A stretch of 64,000 bases of DNA. Origin: Caprella mutica (lineage: Eukaryota; Arthropoda; Malacostraca; Amphipoda; Caprellidae). Location: NCBI GenBank assembly GCA_947561585.1, contig CANNZV010000267.1:1-64000 (forward strand), written 5' to 3'. The position numbers and the translations under genes were made by a program. Positions 1 through 10,326 of the stretch are shown here, in pieces (positions within the stretch are counted from its first letter, which is position 1; each line of letters starts with the position of its first letter). The notes under the pieces are model-generated. The model searched no databases. It was not told the DNA's origin and was given only the letters and a program-made list of their open reading frames with translations.

Positions 1-227
1 AGGACTCTAGAGAGACTGCCCCGCGTAAGCGGCGAGGAAGGTGGGGACGACGTCAAATCATCATGGCCTTTATGCCTAGGGCTACACACGTGCTACAATG
101 GTAGGTACAGAGGGTTGCTAAATCGCGAGATGGAGCCAATCCCCCAAAGCCTATCCCAGTTCGAATTGGAGTCTGCAACCTCGACTCCATGAAGGTGGAA
201 TCGCTAGTAATCGCGCATCAGCCATGG

Positions 228-269
<42 letters not shown>

Positions 270-344
270 AGCCATGGAAGCCGAGGGTGCCTGAAGATGG
301 TGACCATAGAGGAGCTATCTAGGGTAAAATCGGTAACTGGGGCT

Positions 345-384
<40 letters not shown>

Positions 385-396
385 ATACCTCCTTTT
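1..396 (+). rRNA. rrs: 16S ribosomal RNA, 3' part
   Basis: The window opens inside 16S rRNA. The universal 3' landmarks are present: the 1390-region stretch gtacacaccgcccgtc (about 253-268), the AAGTCGTAACAAGGTA decoding-site helix (about 345-360) and the 3' tail with the anti-Shine-Dalgarno core CCTCC (388-392). The 5' two thirds lie outside the window. The tail reads ggaatacctccttt, whereas Bacteroidota usually have ggaacacctccttt, so one base just before the anti-SD differs. The 3' end is placed by analogy at about 396. Confidence 0.97.
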
Positions 397-684
397 AAGA
401 GCACAGCTCTTAAGTAAGGAAAAGAGTTATTAACTGAAAGATCTAAGGATTAAAATCAGTACTTATAGTGTAAATTGTACTTTCCTACTCCGCGTTCAAT
501 GTAAAATTGAAATACCTATATATAGATATAGGTAAAAGCGAATGAATGGTAAATATTCATTCTCTTTTTTTTGAAAGTTCTGAAAAAGAACAAGCCAAAG
601 CATGGAATTGATTGTTGCCAATTGCCTATTAAATATTGTTAATATTGAAAGATAGACAATACTAATAGTCAATACCAACACCGA

Positions 685-758
685 AGTCCCATAGCTCAGC
701 TGGTTAGAGCGCTACACTGATAATGTAGAGGTCCGCAGTTCAAGTCTGCGTGGGACTA
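685..758 (+). tRNA. tRNA-Ile (GAT)
   Basis: This is a 74-nt cloverleaf in the 16S-23S spacer. The acceptor stem agtccca pairs with tgggact, the D-arm begins tagctcag, the anticodon loop ctgataa gives anticodon GAT, and the T-arm is cgcag-ttcaagt-ctgcg. CCA is not encoded. Its position ahead of tRNA-Ala is the usual Bacteroidota spacer order. Confidence 0.96.
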
Positions 759-815
759 CTTAATTTAGTAAATAGTTAATTAAGTCGAAGACCTTAGCTA
801 CTAATCAACTAAAAT

Positions 816-893
816 GGGGGATTAGCTCAGCTGGCTAGAGCGCCTGCCTTGCACGCAGGAGGTCAACGGTTCGACTCCCGTTATCCTCCACCA
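816..893 (+). tRNA. tRNA-Ala (TGC)
   Basis: This is the second spacer tRNA, with encoded CCA (891-893). The acceptor stem gggggat pairs with atcctcc, and the anticodon loop contains TGC within cttgcac. The T-arm can only be folded as aacgg-(8 nt)-ccgtt, that is with a T-loop of eight bases instead of seven. It is transcribed with the rRNA operon. Confidence 0.93.
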
Positions 894-1261
894 TTTTTAC
901 CTTAATAGAAAGGTAAGAAAATTGAAAAACAGCAGATACACTCATAAGGGAGTAAAGATATAGTGAATGCACTATATAAAGAACGGTTCGAAACCGCATT
1001 ATCTACTAAAGGAATGAGAGAAGAAAAAGGATTGTTTCCCACAGCCAGAGATTACTTACGTATTTCAGGTGAAACAAACTCAAGTATTCCGCAAAGACAT
1101 TCCAAAAAGTTCATTGACAAGACAGACGTAACAAAGTAGTAAATACAAAGTAATTAGGTAAATTTATAACCAATACGCAATTTCAATCGACAAAATAAAC
1201 TTTTCGAAGTTAATTAAACACGATAGAATCAATACTCATTAAGAAGTTCTCACATAAAGAA
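894..1261 (+). other. 16S-23S spacer downstream of tRNA-Ala, no gene
   Basis: About 370 bases separate tRNA-Ala from the start of 23S. No open frame or further tRNA is visible. The stretch should hold the 5' half of the 23S processing stem and leader/antitermination signals, but I cannot assign a specific box. Confidence 0.5.
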
Positions 1262-4164
<2,903 letters not shown>

Positions 4165-4406
4165 AAATTATTTTCTAGCAATAGGAAGTAGATTTATTCT
4201 CTACTTGAGAATTTGAGAGGATTGAAACTAATCGTGAAGATTAAAATTGTGGTTATGATTAGTCGAATTACTATTTACTATTTTGTGTCTGTTTTGTTAA
4301 CGATATAAAGGTATCTAAATGAAGATACTAAGAATGCAGTTAATTGGAGCTAGTCGTCTAGTTTTGGATATTCAATTATCAGATTAACACAAGCATTAAA
4401 GAATTG
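4165..4406 (+). other. 23S-5S spacer
   Basis: This 242-base AT-rich spacer holds no tRNA or open frame. It is expected to carry the 3' processing side of 23S. Confidence 0.6.
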
Positions 4407-4428
4407 TTGGTGGTTACAGCAAGGAGGG

Positions 4429-4462
<34 letters not shown>

Positions 4463-4515
4463 TCCTTCGCGCCGATGGTACTGCCCTACCAGGTGGGAGA
4501 GTAGGTCGCCGCCAA
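4407..4515 (+). rRNA. rrf: 5S ribosomal RNA
   Basis: The conserved 5S core ccattccgaacagagaag is present (4440-4457). The terminal helix forms between ttggtgg (4407-4413) and ccgccaa (4509-4515). The length of about 109 nt fits Bacteroidota 5S. It is the last gene of the rRNA operon. Confidence 0.95.
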
Positions 4516-4531
4516 CTTAAAACAAGATAAT

Positions 4532-4566
4532 AAGCCTCGTTACATTTATTTGTAGCGGGGCTTTTG
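4532..4566 (+). terminator. rRNA operon terminator
   Basis: The stem aagcctcgttaca pairs with tgtagcggggctt (two G-U pairs), has a short loop and is followed by T-rich sequence 17 bases after 5S. This is a typical intrinsic terminator for the operon. Confidence 0.8.
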
Positions 4567-4626
4567 TCGTTTGATGAATATAGGTCTGTTTTAGATTTCA
4601 ATATAAGAACTGAAATATCCTAAAAC

Positions 4627-4666
4627 AAAACGGACTATCAATGGGTAATATTGATAGTCCGTTTTT
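4627..4666. terminator. perfect 16-bp inverted repeat, bidirectional terminator-like
   Basis: aaaacggactatcaat (4627-4642) is repeated as its exact complement at 4650-4665, with a 7-base loop gggtaat. The A-rich start and T-rich end let it act as an intrinsic terminator on either strand. It separates the rRNA operon from the insertion sequences that follow. Confidence 0.7.
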
Positions 4667-4674
4667 AGTTAATA

Positions 4675-4726
4675 GTTTATACTAAGTTTATACTAAGTTT
4701 ATACTAAGTTTATACTAAGTTTATAC
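4675..4726. repeat. 11-bp tandem repeat, 4.7 copies
   Basis: The unit gtttatactaa is repeated exactly four times, and a fifth copy breaks off after eight bases, directly before the probable left end of the IS66 element (gtaa at 4727). Confidence 0.95.
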
Positions 4727-4765
4727 GTAACTATTTAGCCCCCTTTTAGAAAGCGGATAATTTTT

Positions 4766-4773
4766 TATCTTTG
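4766..4773 (+). promoter_or_regulatory. Bacteroidota -7 box of the IS66 transposase
   Basis: TATCTTTG matches the Bacteroidota consensus TAnnTTTG and lies 13 bases before the TTG start, so the transcript would be nearly leaderless. No good -33 box is seen. Confidence 0.4.
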
Positions 4774-4786
4774 TGAAAACATTGAC

Positions 4787-5902
4787 TTGAATTTGCCAAA
4801 CGACATATCGAGCTGCCATCAGCTAATCAAAACCCAACAAGTTTTGATAGAGCAACTACTAAAAAAAGTAGCGCAGATAGCGGTATTGGAGCAGCAGCTA
4901 AAAGATTTACAATCGCAAATAAATCAAAACAGTTCGAATAGTCATCGTCCTCCGTCCTCGGATGGATTGAAAAAACCATCCGTCAAACCTGCGTTCAATC
5001 GCAAAAAAGGCAAAAAACAAGGTGGTCAAGAAGGACACAAAGGTAAAACCTTGGAAATGGTTGCCAATGCAGACCATACGCTCACTTATGTTCCTACCAG
5101 TTGTACTTGCGGTCAAGATTTAAGTTTGATGTCAAAAGAAGTGGAACAAAAACGCCAAGTTTTTGATTTACCTGTTCCAAAATTAGAAATAACAGAACAC
5201 CAAGTTTTATCTTGTACTTGTCCCAATTGCGGTCAAAAAAACACAGGTTCATTTCCTTTGGAAGTTCCCACAAGTGTTCAATATGGTTCAGGAGTTAGAG
5301 CTTTAACCGTATTATTATACAATGGAATGAACTTATCGTATGGAAAAATACGACAGCTTTTTGCCGATTTATACGGTTATGAACTTAATGAAAGTACTCA
5401 AGTTACCACTCAAACTAACTGTTTTGACAAATTAGAAGGAGTAGAACAACAAATTCGAGAAGGGCTTTTAAAAAGTGCGGTCAATCACTATGATGAAACA
5501 GGACTTAGAGTAGAAGGTAAATTACATTGGTTACATACTTGTTCTAACGAAAAATTGACCTATCTGTTTGTTCATGCCAATCGTGGTAGAAAAGCATTAG
5601 ATAGTGATTACTCAGATTTGACTGAGTACATGGGTTATGCTATTCATGACCGTTGGCGGAGTTATTTTTTATATCAAAACTGTCAACATGCTGATTGTGG
5701 CGCACACTTACTGAGAGATTTACAATCCTTGATTGAAAAAGGAAGTAAGTGGTCAAAACAAATGCATGATTTACTACTTTTAGCTTATGAAAAAAGTAAT
5801 TATGGTCGAGGTATTTGTTCTAATCTTAAAACAGTTTTAAAAAAGTACGACCTGATTTGTAAACGAGGCTTAAAAGAAGAACCTCCTGTAGTTATTAACT
5901 GA
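4787..5902 (+). pseudogene. IS66 family transposase, 3'-truncated
   Basis: The reading frame (371 residues) is the N-terminal part of an IS66 transposase, which is normally about 500 residues. It has an N-terminal coiled coil, the conserved NSSNSHRPPSSDG segment (about residues 49-61), the zinc-finger-like CxC and CxxC clusters, and the first part of the DDE domain (NHYDETGLRVEG, then AIHDRWRSY). It begins with TTG; no in-frame ATG lies upstream. The frame stops just inside the left end of the IS21 element, so the last residues and stop codon are supplied by IS21 and the glutamate part of the catalytic domain is lost. The tnpA and tnpB genes of classical IS66 are absent, as in many Bacteroidota members. 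A putative left end starts with gtaa at 4727. It is almost certainly inactive. Confidence 0.9.
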
Positions 5903-5962
5903 AAAATGGGCCACTTATTAATTGAAAAGAGGGCCACTAGTGGAGGCTGTAAAGGTAAAAAA

Positions 5963-6715
5963 TTATTGTAAAAGTTTTTTAGATTCCTTAACTCTGTAGG
6001 AGTCCCCATTCATATTGACCAAAATAGCTTTATGTGTCAATCTATCGACCATGGCAGCGGTAAGCACTTTATCACCAAAGATTTCATCCCACTGATTAAA
6101 GGCCAAATTGGTGGTAATAATCGTCGCTTTTTGCCCAGTACGGATAGACAGATGAGCAAATAAAATCTCCGCCGCTTGTTTATCAAAAGAAATATAGCCA
6201 AATTCATCGCAGATGACGAGGTCATATTTTTCAAATTTACTTTCCAGTTGTCGGAGCGTTCTTTGCGACTGTGCTTCTCTGATTTGAGTAAGTAGTCTAT
6301 GAATAGTTGTAAAATAGACGTTGTAATCTTCCAAACAAGCCTTGATACCCAGCGCAATAGCGATATGCGTTTTGCCAGTGCCCGGATTGCCAGCCAAAAT
6401 AATGTTCTGCCCCTGTTTGATAAAATCCAAGCGTTCCATGATGGGTAATTTTTGTTGAGCATCTTCGGGAAGTTCTTCTCGGATGATATCTTGCAGGTAT
6501 TTTTTATAAGGAAAAGCAGCTCTGCGGACGCGTTGTTTAATGCGTCGATTGGCTCGTTCCTCCTGTTCCAATAGCAATAATTCAAGCAGATACTGTTCGT
6601 GAGATTGGTGTGCTTTTGCCGCTTGTTGAGCTAATTTTTGATAAGATTGTCTAAAAGTAGGCAATCTTAAATCCGTGGTACTCCGTATAATTTGTTGATG
6701 TTGTTGAACATTCAT
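5963..6715 (-). CDS. istB: IS21 helper ATPase IstB
   Basis: This is the AAA+ ATPase that activates the IstA transposase and delivers it to target DNA. It shows a Walker A motif GNPGTGKTH and a Walker B motif with the DEFG sequence (VICDEFGY), followed by the sensor-1 region TTNLAFNQW, the layout of DnaC-like IstB proteins. The ATG at 6715 is chosen, giving 250 residues, the family's usual length; the frame can be extended to a GTG at 6763 but that part has no family similarity. It follows istA on the same strand. The gap holds a trinucleotide repeat. Confidence 0.94.
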   Translation of the reverse strand: MNVQQHQQIIRSTTDLRLPTFRQSYQKLAQQAAKAHQSHEQYLLELLLLEQEERANRRIKQRVRRAAFPYKKYLQDIIREELPEDAQQKLPIMERLDFIKQGQNIILAGNPGTGKTHIAIALGIKACLEDYNVYFTTIHRLLTQIREAQSQRTLRQLESKFEKYDLVICDEFGYISFDKQAAEILFAHLSIRTGQKATIITTNLAFNQWDEIFGDKVLTAAMVDRLTHKAILVNMNGDSYRVKESKKLLQ

Positions 6716-6798
6716 CTGAACTGATTTAAACTGATTAATTAAATGTGTCTTTTTAAAAAACACGAGCTAATCTAGACGTGTAAAAATGTAAACTACAC

Positions 6799-6825
6799 GT
6801 TGTTGTTGTTGTTGTTGTTGTTGTT
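6799..6825. repeat. trinucleotide microsatellite (GTT)9
   Basis: Nine perfect GTT units (AAC on the coding strand of the IS) lie in the istA-istB gap, upstream of the istB start. Such tracts are prone to slippage and would change the leader length but not a reading frame. Confidence 0.95.
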
Positions 6826-6837
6826 TTAAAATAGAAC

Positions 6838-8430
6838 TTAGCACTCGCTACGCTCGATAAGTGCCTGAATAGCAGTCAATTGGGCATCAGCTTGCTGTTG
6901 AATTTGCATGGCCATGGGCGATGGCAAGGTACTTTTAGTGACTGGCGACTTATTGGCTGGCGACTTCGGCATCTGTAATACTATTTTGATTTTGTCTGGA
7001 CATGGTTCTTGATGCGGACAAATTGTTAAACACTGTTTGACCGCTTGCCGTAATTGCTTCCATTGATAGCCCTTGTCTTGCACAAAAAGCAGTAATTCAA
7101 TGAATGCTTTAGGGCGAGTTTTGAAGTGGGTAAAAAACAATTCTTGCAACTGTTTGTCCGCTTGCTGAAAACTCTCTGCTCCAGTTAATGCCCCTGGTTT
7201 GATAAGTAAAGTGCGCAGATAATGGTCTAAGTGCATGTAAAATTGGTCGCGAGTATGCCGCCGTTCATGACGAGCAATTAATTCATTTTTTTGATTGTAA
7301 ATCTGCAAATGTGCTGGATATATTTTGACCTGTACCCTTTTAGGCAAACAGGTTTCAGGCACCGAATAATAGTTGGTATCCACTCGGATGCAGGCGTATT
7401 TATCAACGCGTAAAGTCCGCAAAATTCCAGCATCAAATGGCGTAGTTGGGATTGGTTTTAAATATGGAAATTCCTCTTCAAATCGAGCTTGAATAGATTG
7501 ACTCTGCCCTTTGGAAGGCAGCTCATTAAGTTGAATAATCATTTGTAAAAGGTGTTGGTCTGCTTGGTGGAGGCTGGCAAATTTGTCCTTAATACAGAAG
7601 GCTTTACGTCGAACATATTCTACACTACGCTCCACAAATCCTTTTTCATTGCCTTTGCGAGCATTGCAAAATCGGTGGTTAAACTGGTAATAAGTGCTGA
7701 GTTTTAACAAGTCTTCCGTCGCTTCTTTGTCTGCATTTTTGATGGCAAATTTAGCTACTGCCACTCGCATATTATCATAAACAACTTGCGCGGCTACCCC
7801 ACGACTAAAAGAAAAATAACAGGCATGAGCGTGTAAAAAACTGCTCATATCCTGGCGATGAAACAATTTTGCCCAACGATGATTGCTATAACAGGAGGTA
7901 AAAACAGCTAATAACAAGCGTTTTTCTACTCCATTGATGGTCAAACGTACTTCGCCCCAATCAAATTCGACGGCTTGACCAGGCTGGTAATGCTGACGTA
8001 TATAAACTTCGCGGGGGCGGTCTTTGCGCGACCGGACGTAATTACAAACCGTGGTGTAACCGATGGTATGTCCTTTTTCTAGCAAGGCAGTATGAATATC
8101 CACTGCTTTCATTTGCTGTTTTTTGCGTCCGCTTTGTCTTTTTAGCGCATTTTGTGCTAGATAAGCATCTATTTGTTGCTGTATTTCTACTGTTAAAGCT
8201 CGTTTGCTTCGTTTGGACGAATCGTAAACTGGAGCAAGTACGACACCACTATTAGGAACTTCGTCATTGGTAGTACCAAGAGCATTAGTAGTTGTTTCGG
8301 TTTTATACCGTTGTAATACATTAAAAACGGTACTGCGCGATAAGCCTAATTCTTGGGCTATGCTGCGTTGGGATTTCCCTTGTCGGTGATATCCCAAAAT
8401 GATTTGTTGTTTGTCGACCATACTTATCAT
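6838..8430 (-). CDS. istA: IS21 transposase IstA
   Basis: Full-length DDE transposase of 530 residues. Residues about 8-42 form a helix-turn-helix (IAQELGLSRSTVFNVLQRY), a second DNA-binding region follows (about 85-135), and the RNase H-fold core contains the acidic triad D157 (AVEFDWGE), D219 (VVYDNMR) and E267 (GFVERS). The C-terminal beta-barrel region binds the element ends. It starts at ATG 8430, 81 bases inside the right inverted repeat. No frameshift is seen, so with istB the element looks able to transpose. Confidence 0.95.
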   Translation of the reverse strand: MISMVDKQQIILGYHRQGKSQRSIAQELGLSRSTVFNVLQRYKTETTTNALGTTNDEVPNSGVVLAPVYDSSKRSKRALTVEIQQQIDAYLAQNALKRQSGRKKQQMKAVDIHTALLEKGHTIGYTTVCNYVRSRKDRPREVYIRQHYQPGQAVEFDWGEVRLTINGVEKRLLLAVFTSCYSNHRWAKLFHRQDMSSFLHAHACYFSFSRGVAAQVVYDNMRVAVAKFAIKNADKEATEDLLKLSTYYQFNHRFCNARKGNEKGFVERSVEYVRRKAFCIKDKFASLHQADQHLLQMIIQLNELPSKGQSQSIQARFEEEFPYLKPIPTTPFDAGILRTLRVDKYACIRVDTNYYSVPETCLPKRVQVKIYPAHLQIYNQKNELIARHERRHTRDQFYMHLDHYLRTLLIKPGALTGAESFQQADKQLQELFFTHFKTRPKAFIELLLFVQDKGYQWKQLRQAVKQCLTICPHQEPCPDKIKIVLQMPKSPANKSPVTKSTLPSPMAMQIQQQADAQLTAIQALIERSEC

Positions 8431-8521
8431 GTTTGAGTATCGCGATTATCCGCGATACTGCCTCAATAAGTGGCCCACTTTTCAACTGTAATTGTGGCCC
8501 ATTTTTCAGTTGTAATCTACA

Positions 8522-8651
8522 GACGGATTTTATAGGTCGTGTACATAGGCCGGACACAATTAGGTCGGGTGCGTTTCGTGTATTTTTGAAGGTGTAAAGG
8601 CGTGTCTGACCTAAGCGTACGTCTAGTTGCGCCTGACCTATAAAATCCGTC
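8522..8651. repeat. 130-bp inverted-repeat element, copy 1
   Basis: The ends are a perfect 17-bp inverted repeat (gacggattttataggtc at 8522-8538 and its complement at 8635-8651). The interior has no coding capacity. It begins 11 bases after the IS21 end. Confidence 0.85.
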
Positions 8652-8700
8652 CAATTCGTGTTGCATCCTAGCTAGTCTGTTGCACAAAATCCGCAATTAG

Positions 8701-8830
8701 GACGGATTTTATAGGTCGTGTACATAGGCCGGACACAATTAGGTCGGGTGCGTTTCGTGTATTTCTGAAGGTGTAAAGGCGTGTCTGACCTAAACGAACG
8801 TCTAGTTGCGCCTGACCTATAAAATCCGTC
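8701..8830. repeat. 130-bp inverted-repeat element, copy 2
   Basis: Same length and ends as copy 1, differing at only a few interior bases. Copies 1 and 2 with their right flanks form a 179-bp tandem duplication (8522-8700 and 8701-8877). The duplicated flank includes the last codons of the gene ending at 8847. Confidence 0.85.
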
Positions 8831-8846
8831 CAATCCGTGTTGCATC

Positions 8847-9281
8847 CTAGCTAGTCTGTTGCACAAAATCCGCAATTCGTTCCCCCTCTTTCAAGTCTGG
8901 TCGTTGATAATAATACACAGTATCCGTATTAAAGGTCACTTTTTGTGCAGCAATGTAAATGTCGTTTTTGTAATCTTCTGTATGAAAAATAAAGACTTGG
9001 TATCCTTGTTCTATTTCGAGTTGACTATTCAGTGATGTATTCAAATTTGGTTCAGGAATTTCAAAGACGGTTTGGCTAGTATCAGAGTGCCACAGTTGGA
9101 AAAAAGTAGAGGCAAAGAAGATGCCTTCAAAGGTAATTTCGAGTTGATGATAGTAGGTCAAATCAATACCACCAGCAATAGTCAAATTCCAACCATCATA
9201 TTTCAAAACATGAAAATCAAACCAACTGTGTTGGCGAATAACTTGGTCAATAAGCGCAGCGGTGGTTTGGTGACTGGTCAT
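8847..9281 (-). CDS. hypothetical protein, 144 residues
   Basis: Not recognised. The protein is acidic and rich in aromatic residues (many Y, F, W), with alternating hydrophobic strands that suggest a small beta-sandwich, and has no signal peptide or membrane segment. The start at ATG 9281 is the only good one. Its last twelve codons and stop lie inside the tandemly duplicated 179-bp unit, so the duplication arose from this gene's 3' end or the repeat replaced its original terminus. It is isolated between repeat copies 2 and 3. Base composition resembles the chromosome rather than the IS. Confidence 0.6.
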   Translation of the reverse strand: MTSHQTTAALIDQVIRQHSWFDFHVLKYDGWNLTIAGGIDLTYYHQLEITFEGIFFASTFFQLWHSDTSQTVFEIPEPNLNTSLNSQLEIEQGYQVFIFHTEDYKNDIYIAAQKVTFNTDTVYYYQRPDLKEGERIADFVQQTS

Positions 9282-9333
9282 AAAGTTATGATTACTGATA
9301 GATAGCTGATTAGATAGGATTAGACACGGATTG

Positions 9334-9463
9334 GACGGATTTTATAGGTCGTGTACATAGGCCGGACACAATTAGGTCGGGTGCGTTTCGTGTATTTTTG
9401 AAGGTGTAAAGGCGTGTCTGACCTAAGCGTACGTCTAGTTGCGCCTGACCCATAAAATCCGTC
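9334..9463. repeat. 130-bp inverted-repeat element, copy 3
   Basis: Same 130-bp length and terminal inverted repeat, with one mismatch in the right end (gacccataaaatccgtc). It is preceded by aggattagacacggattg, the same lead-in found at 63570-63587 and 63668-63685 near the right end of the window. Confidence 0.85.
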
Positions 9464-9495
9464 CAATCCGTGTTGCATCCTATGTCGTCAGCTAT

Positions 9496-10311
9496 CTAAT
9501 CCGTCTTTACAGACTTATCAAAAGGCAATTTGAATTGATAAGCCACATTGTCCGAAGTTTCATCGTTCAATACATCCAAGCCATATTGCACCTTACGTGG
9601 GTCATCATATACGAAAGTACCGAAAGCCCTGTCCCAAAGGGAAAAGATATTTCCGAAGTTGGTATCCGTCCATGGGCGTTCAAAATGATGATGAAATTTG
9701 TGCATATTGGGCGTAATAAAGACCAAACTCAAGCCTTTATCTAACCACAAAGGCAAATTGATATTCGCGTGCGAAAAATAAGTAAATAAAATACTCAAAA
9801 TTCGATAAACTAGATAAAATGCAATCGGCATTCCACTTAATATAACCACCGAAGTCGCAAATAATTCACGTATCGTATAATCGCCTGGATGGTGGCGAGT
9901 ACCAGTCGTTGCATCGACTTCCGTATCGCTGTGATGCACCATATGAAAACGCCACATAAATGCTACACGATGTAGCGTATAATGTGCTACATATTGAGCC
10001 ACAAAATCAAGCAGTAAAATAGCGAGTAATAAGCCTGCCCAAGTCGGTAAACTAAGCGCATATAAAAAGCCAAATTCATTGGCACTTGTCCAAGCAGTAA
10101 TGCCAACGATGAGGATGCCGAAAAGAACATTAATAAGCATGGAAGTACCGAGAAATATGAGATTTCTTCCAGCATGACGCCATTTTTTATAGTTCAATTG
10201 CACCAATGGAATACCTGCTTCCAAGAGCCAAGAAATCATTAAACAAACGACTATCCAAGCTATTTTTTGTAGACTAGATAGGTTTTCGAAAAAGGCTAAA
10301 AATGCGTCCAT
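9496..10311 (-). CDS. sterol desaturase/fatty acid hydroxylase family protein
   Basis: Integral membrane di-iron oxygenase of the fatty acid hydroxylase superfamily, 271 residues. It has four to five hydrophobic helices and the three histidine clusters that bind the metal pair: HYTLHR, FHMVHHSD, and MHKFHHH further on. Such enzymes hydroxylate or desaturate lipids (sterols, carotenoids, sphingolipid or ether-lipid chains); the substrate cannot be told from sequence. It begins at ATG 10311, 15 bases after the stop of an upstream gene of the same superfamily, so the two are probably co-transcribed and may act on one lipid. Confidence 0.85.
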   Translation of the reverse strand: MDAFLAFFENLSSLQKIAWIVVCLMISWLLEAGIPLVQLNYKKWRHAGRNLIFLGTSMLINVLFGILIVGITAWTSANEFGFLYALSLPTWAGLLLAILLLDFVAQYVAHYTLHRVAFMWRFHMVHHSDTEVDATTGTRHHPGDYTIRELFATSVVILSGMPIAFYLVYRILSILFTYFSHANINLPLWLDKGLSLVFITPNMHKFHHHFERPWTDTNFGNIFSLWDRAFGTFVYDDPRKVQYGLDVLNDETSDNVAYQFKLPFDKSVKTD

Positions 10312-10326
10312 GATTACCTGTTTTTT

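Larger units (their letters stand above)
5897..8511 (-). mobile_element. IS21 family insertion sequence, complete
   Basis: Both ends carry the same 18-bp sequence in inverted orientation (aactgaaaaatgggccac at 5897-5914 and its complement at 8494-8511). Each end also has a second inner copy of the motif (ttgaaaagagggccac and ttgaaaagtgggccac in the respective orientation), the multi-repeat end structure usual for IS21. istA and istB lie between them on the minus strand. The length of about 2.6 kb fits the family. No target duplication is recognisable, and the missing IS66 part is not found on the right side, so a deletion or recombination followed the insertion. Confidence 0.92.

Noticed and set aside
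4675..4726. Tandem repeats considered as a CRISPR remnant
   Set aside because: The units are 11 bases long and directly joined, with no spacers. No CRISPR array or cas gene was seen anywhere in the window.
6037..6585. 182-codon minus-strand frame within istB
   Set aside because: Shifted shadow of the clearly conserved istB frame.
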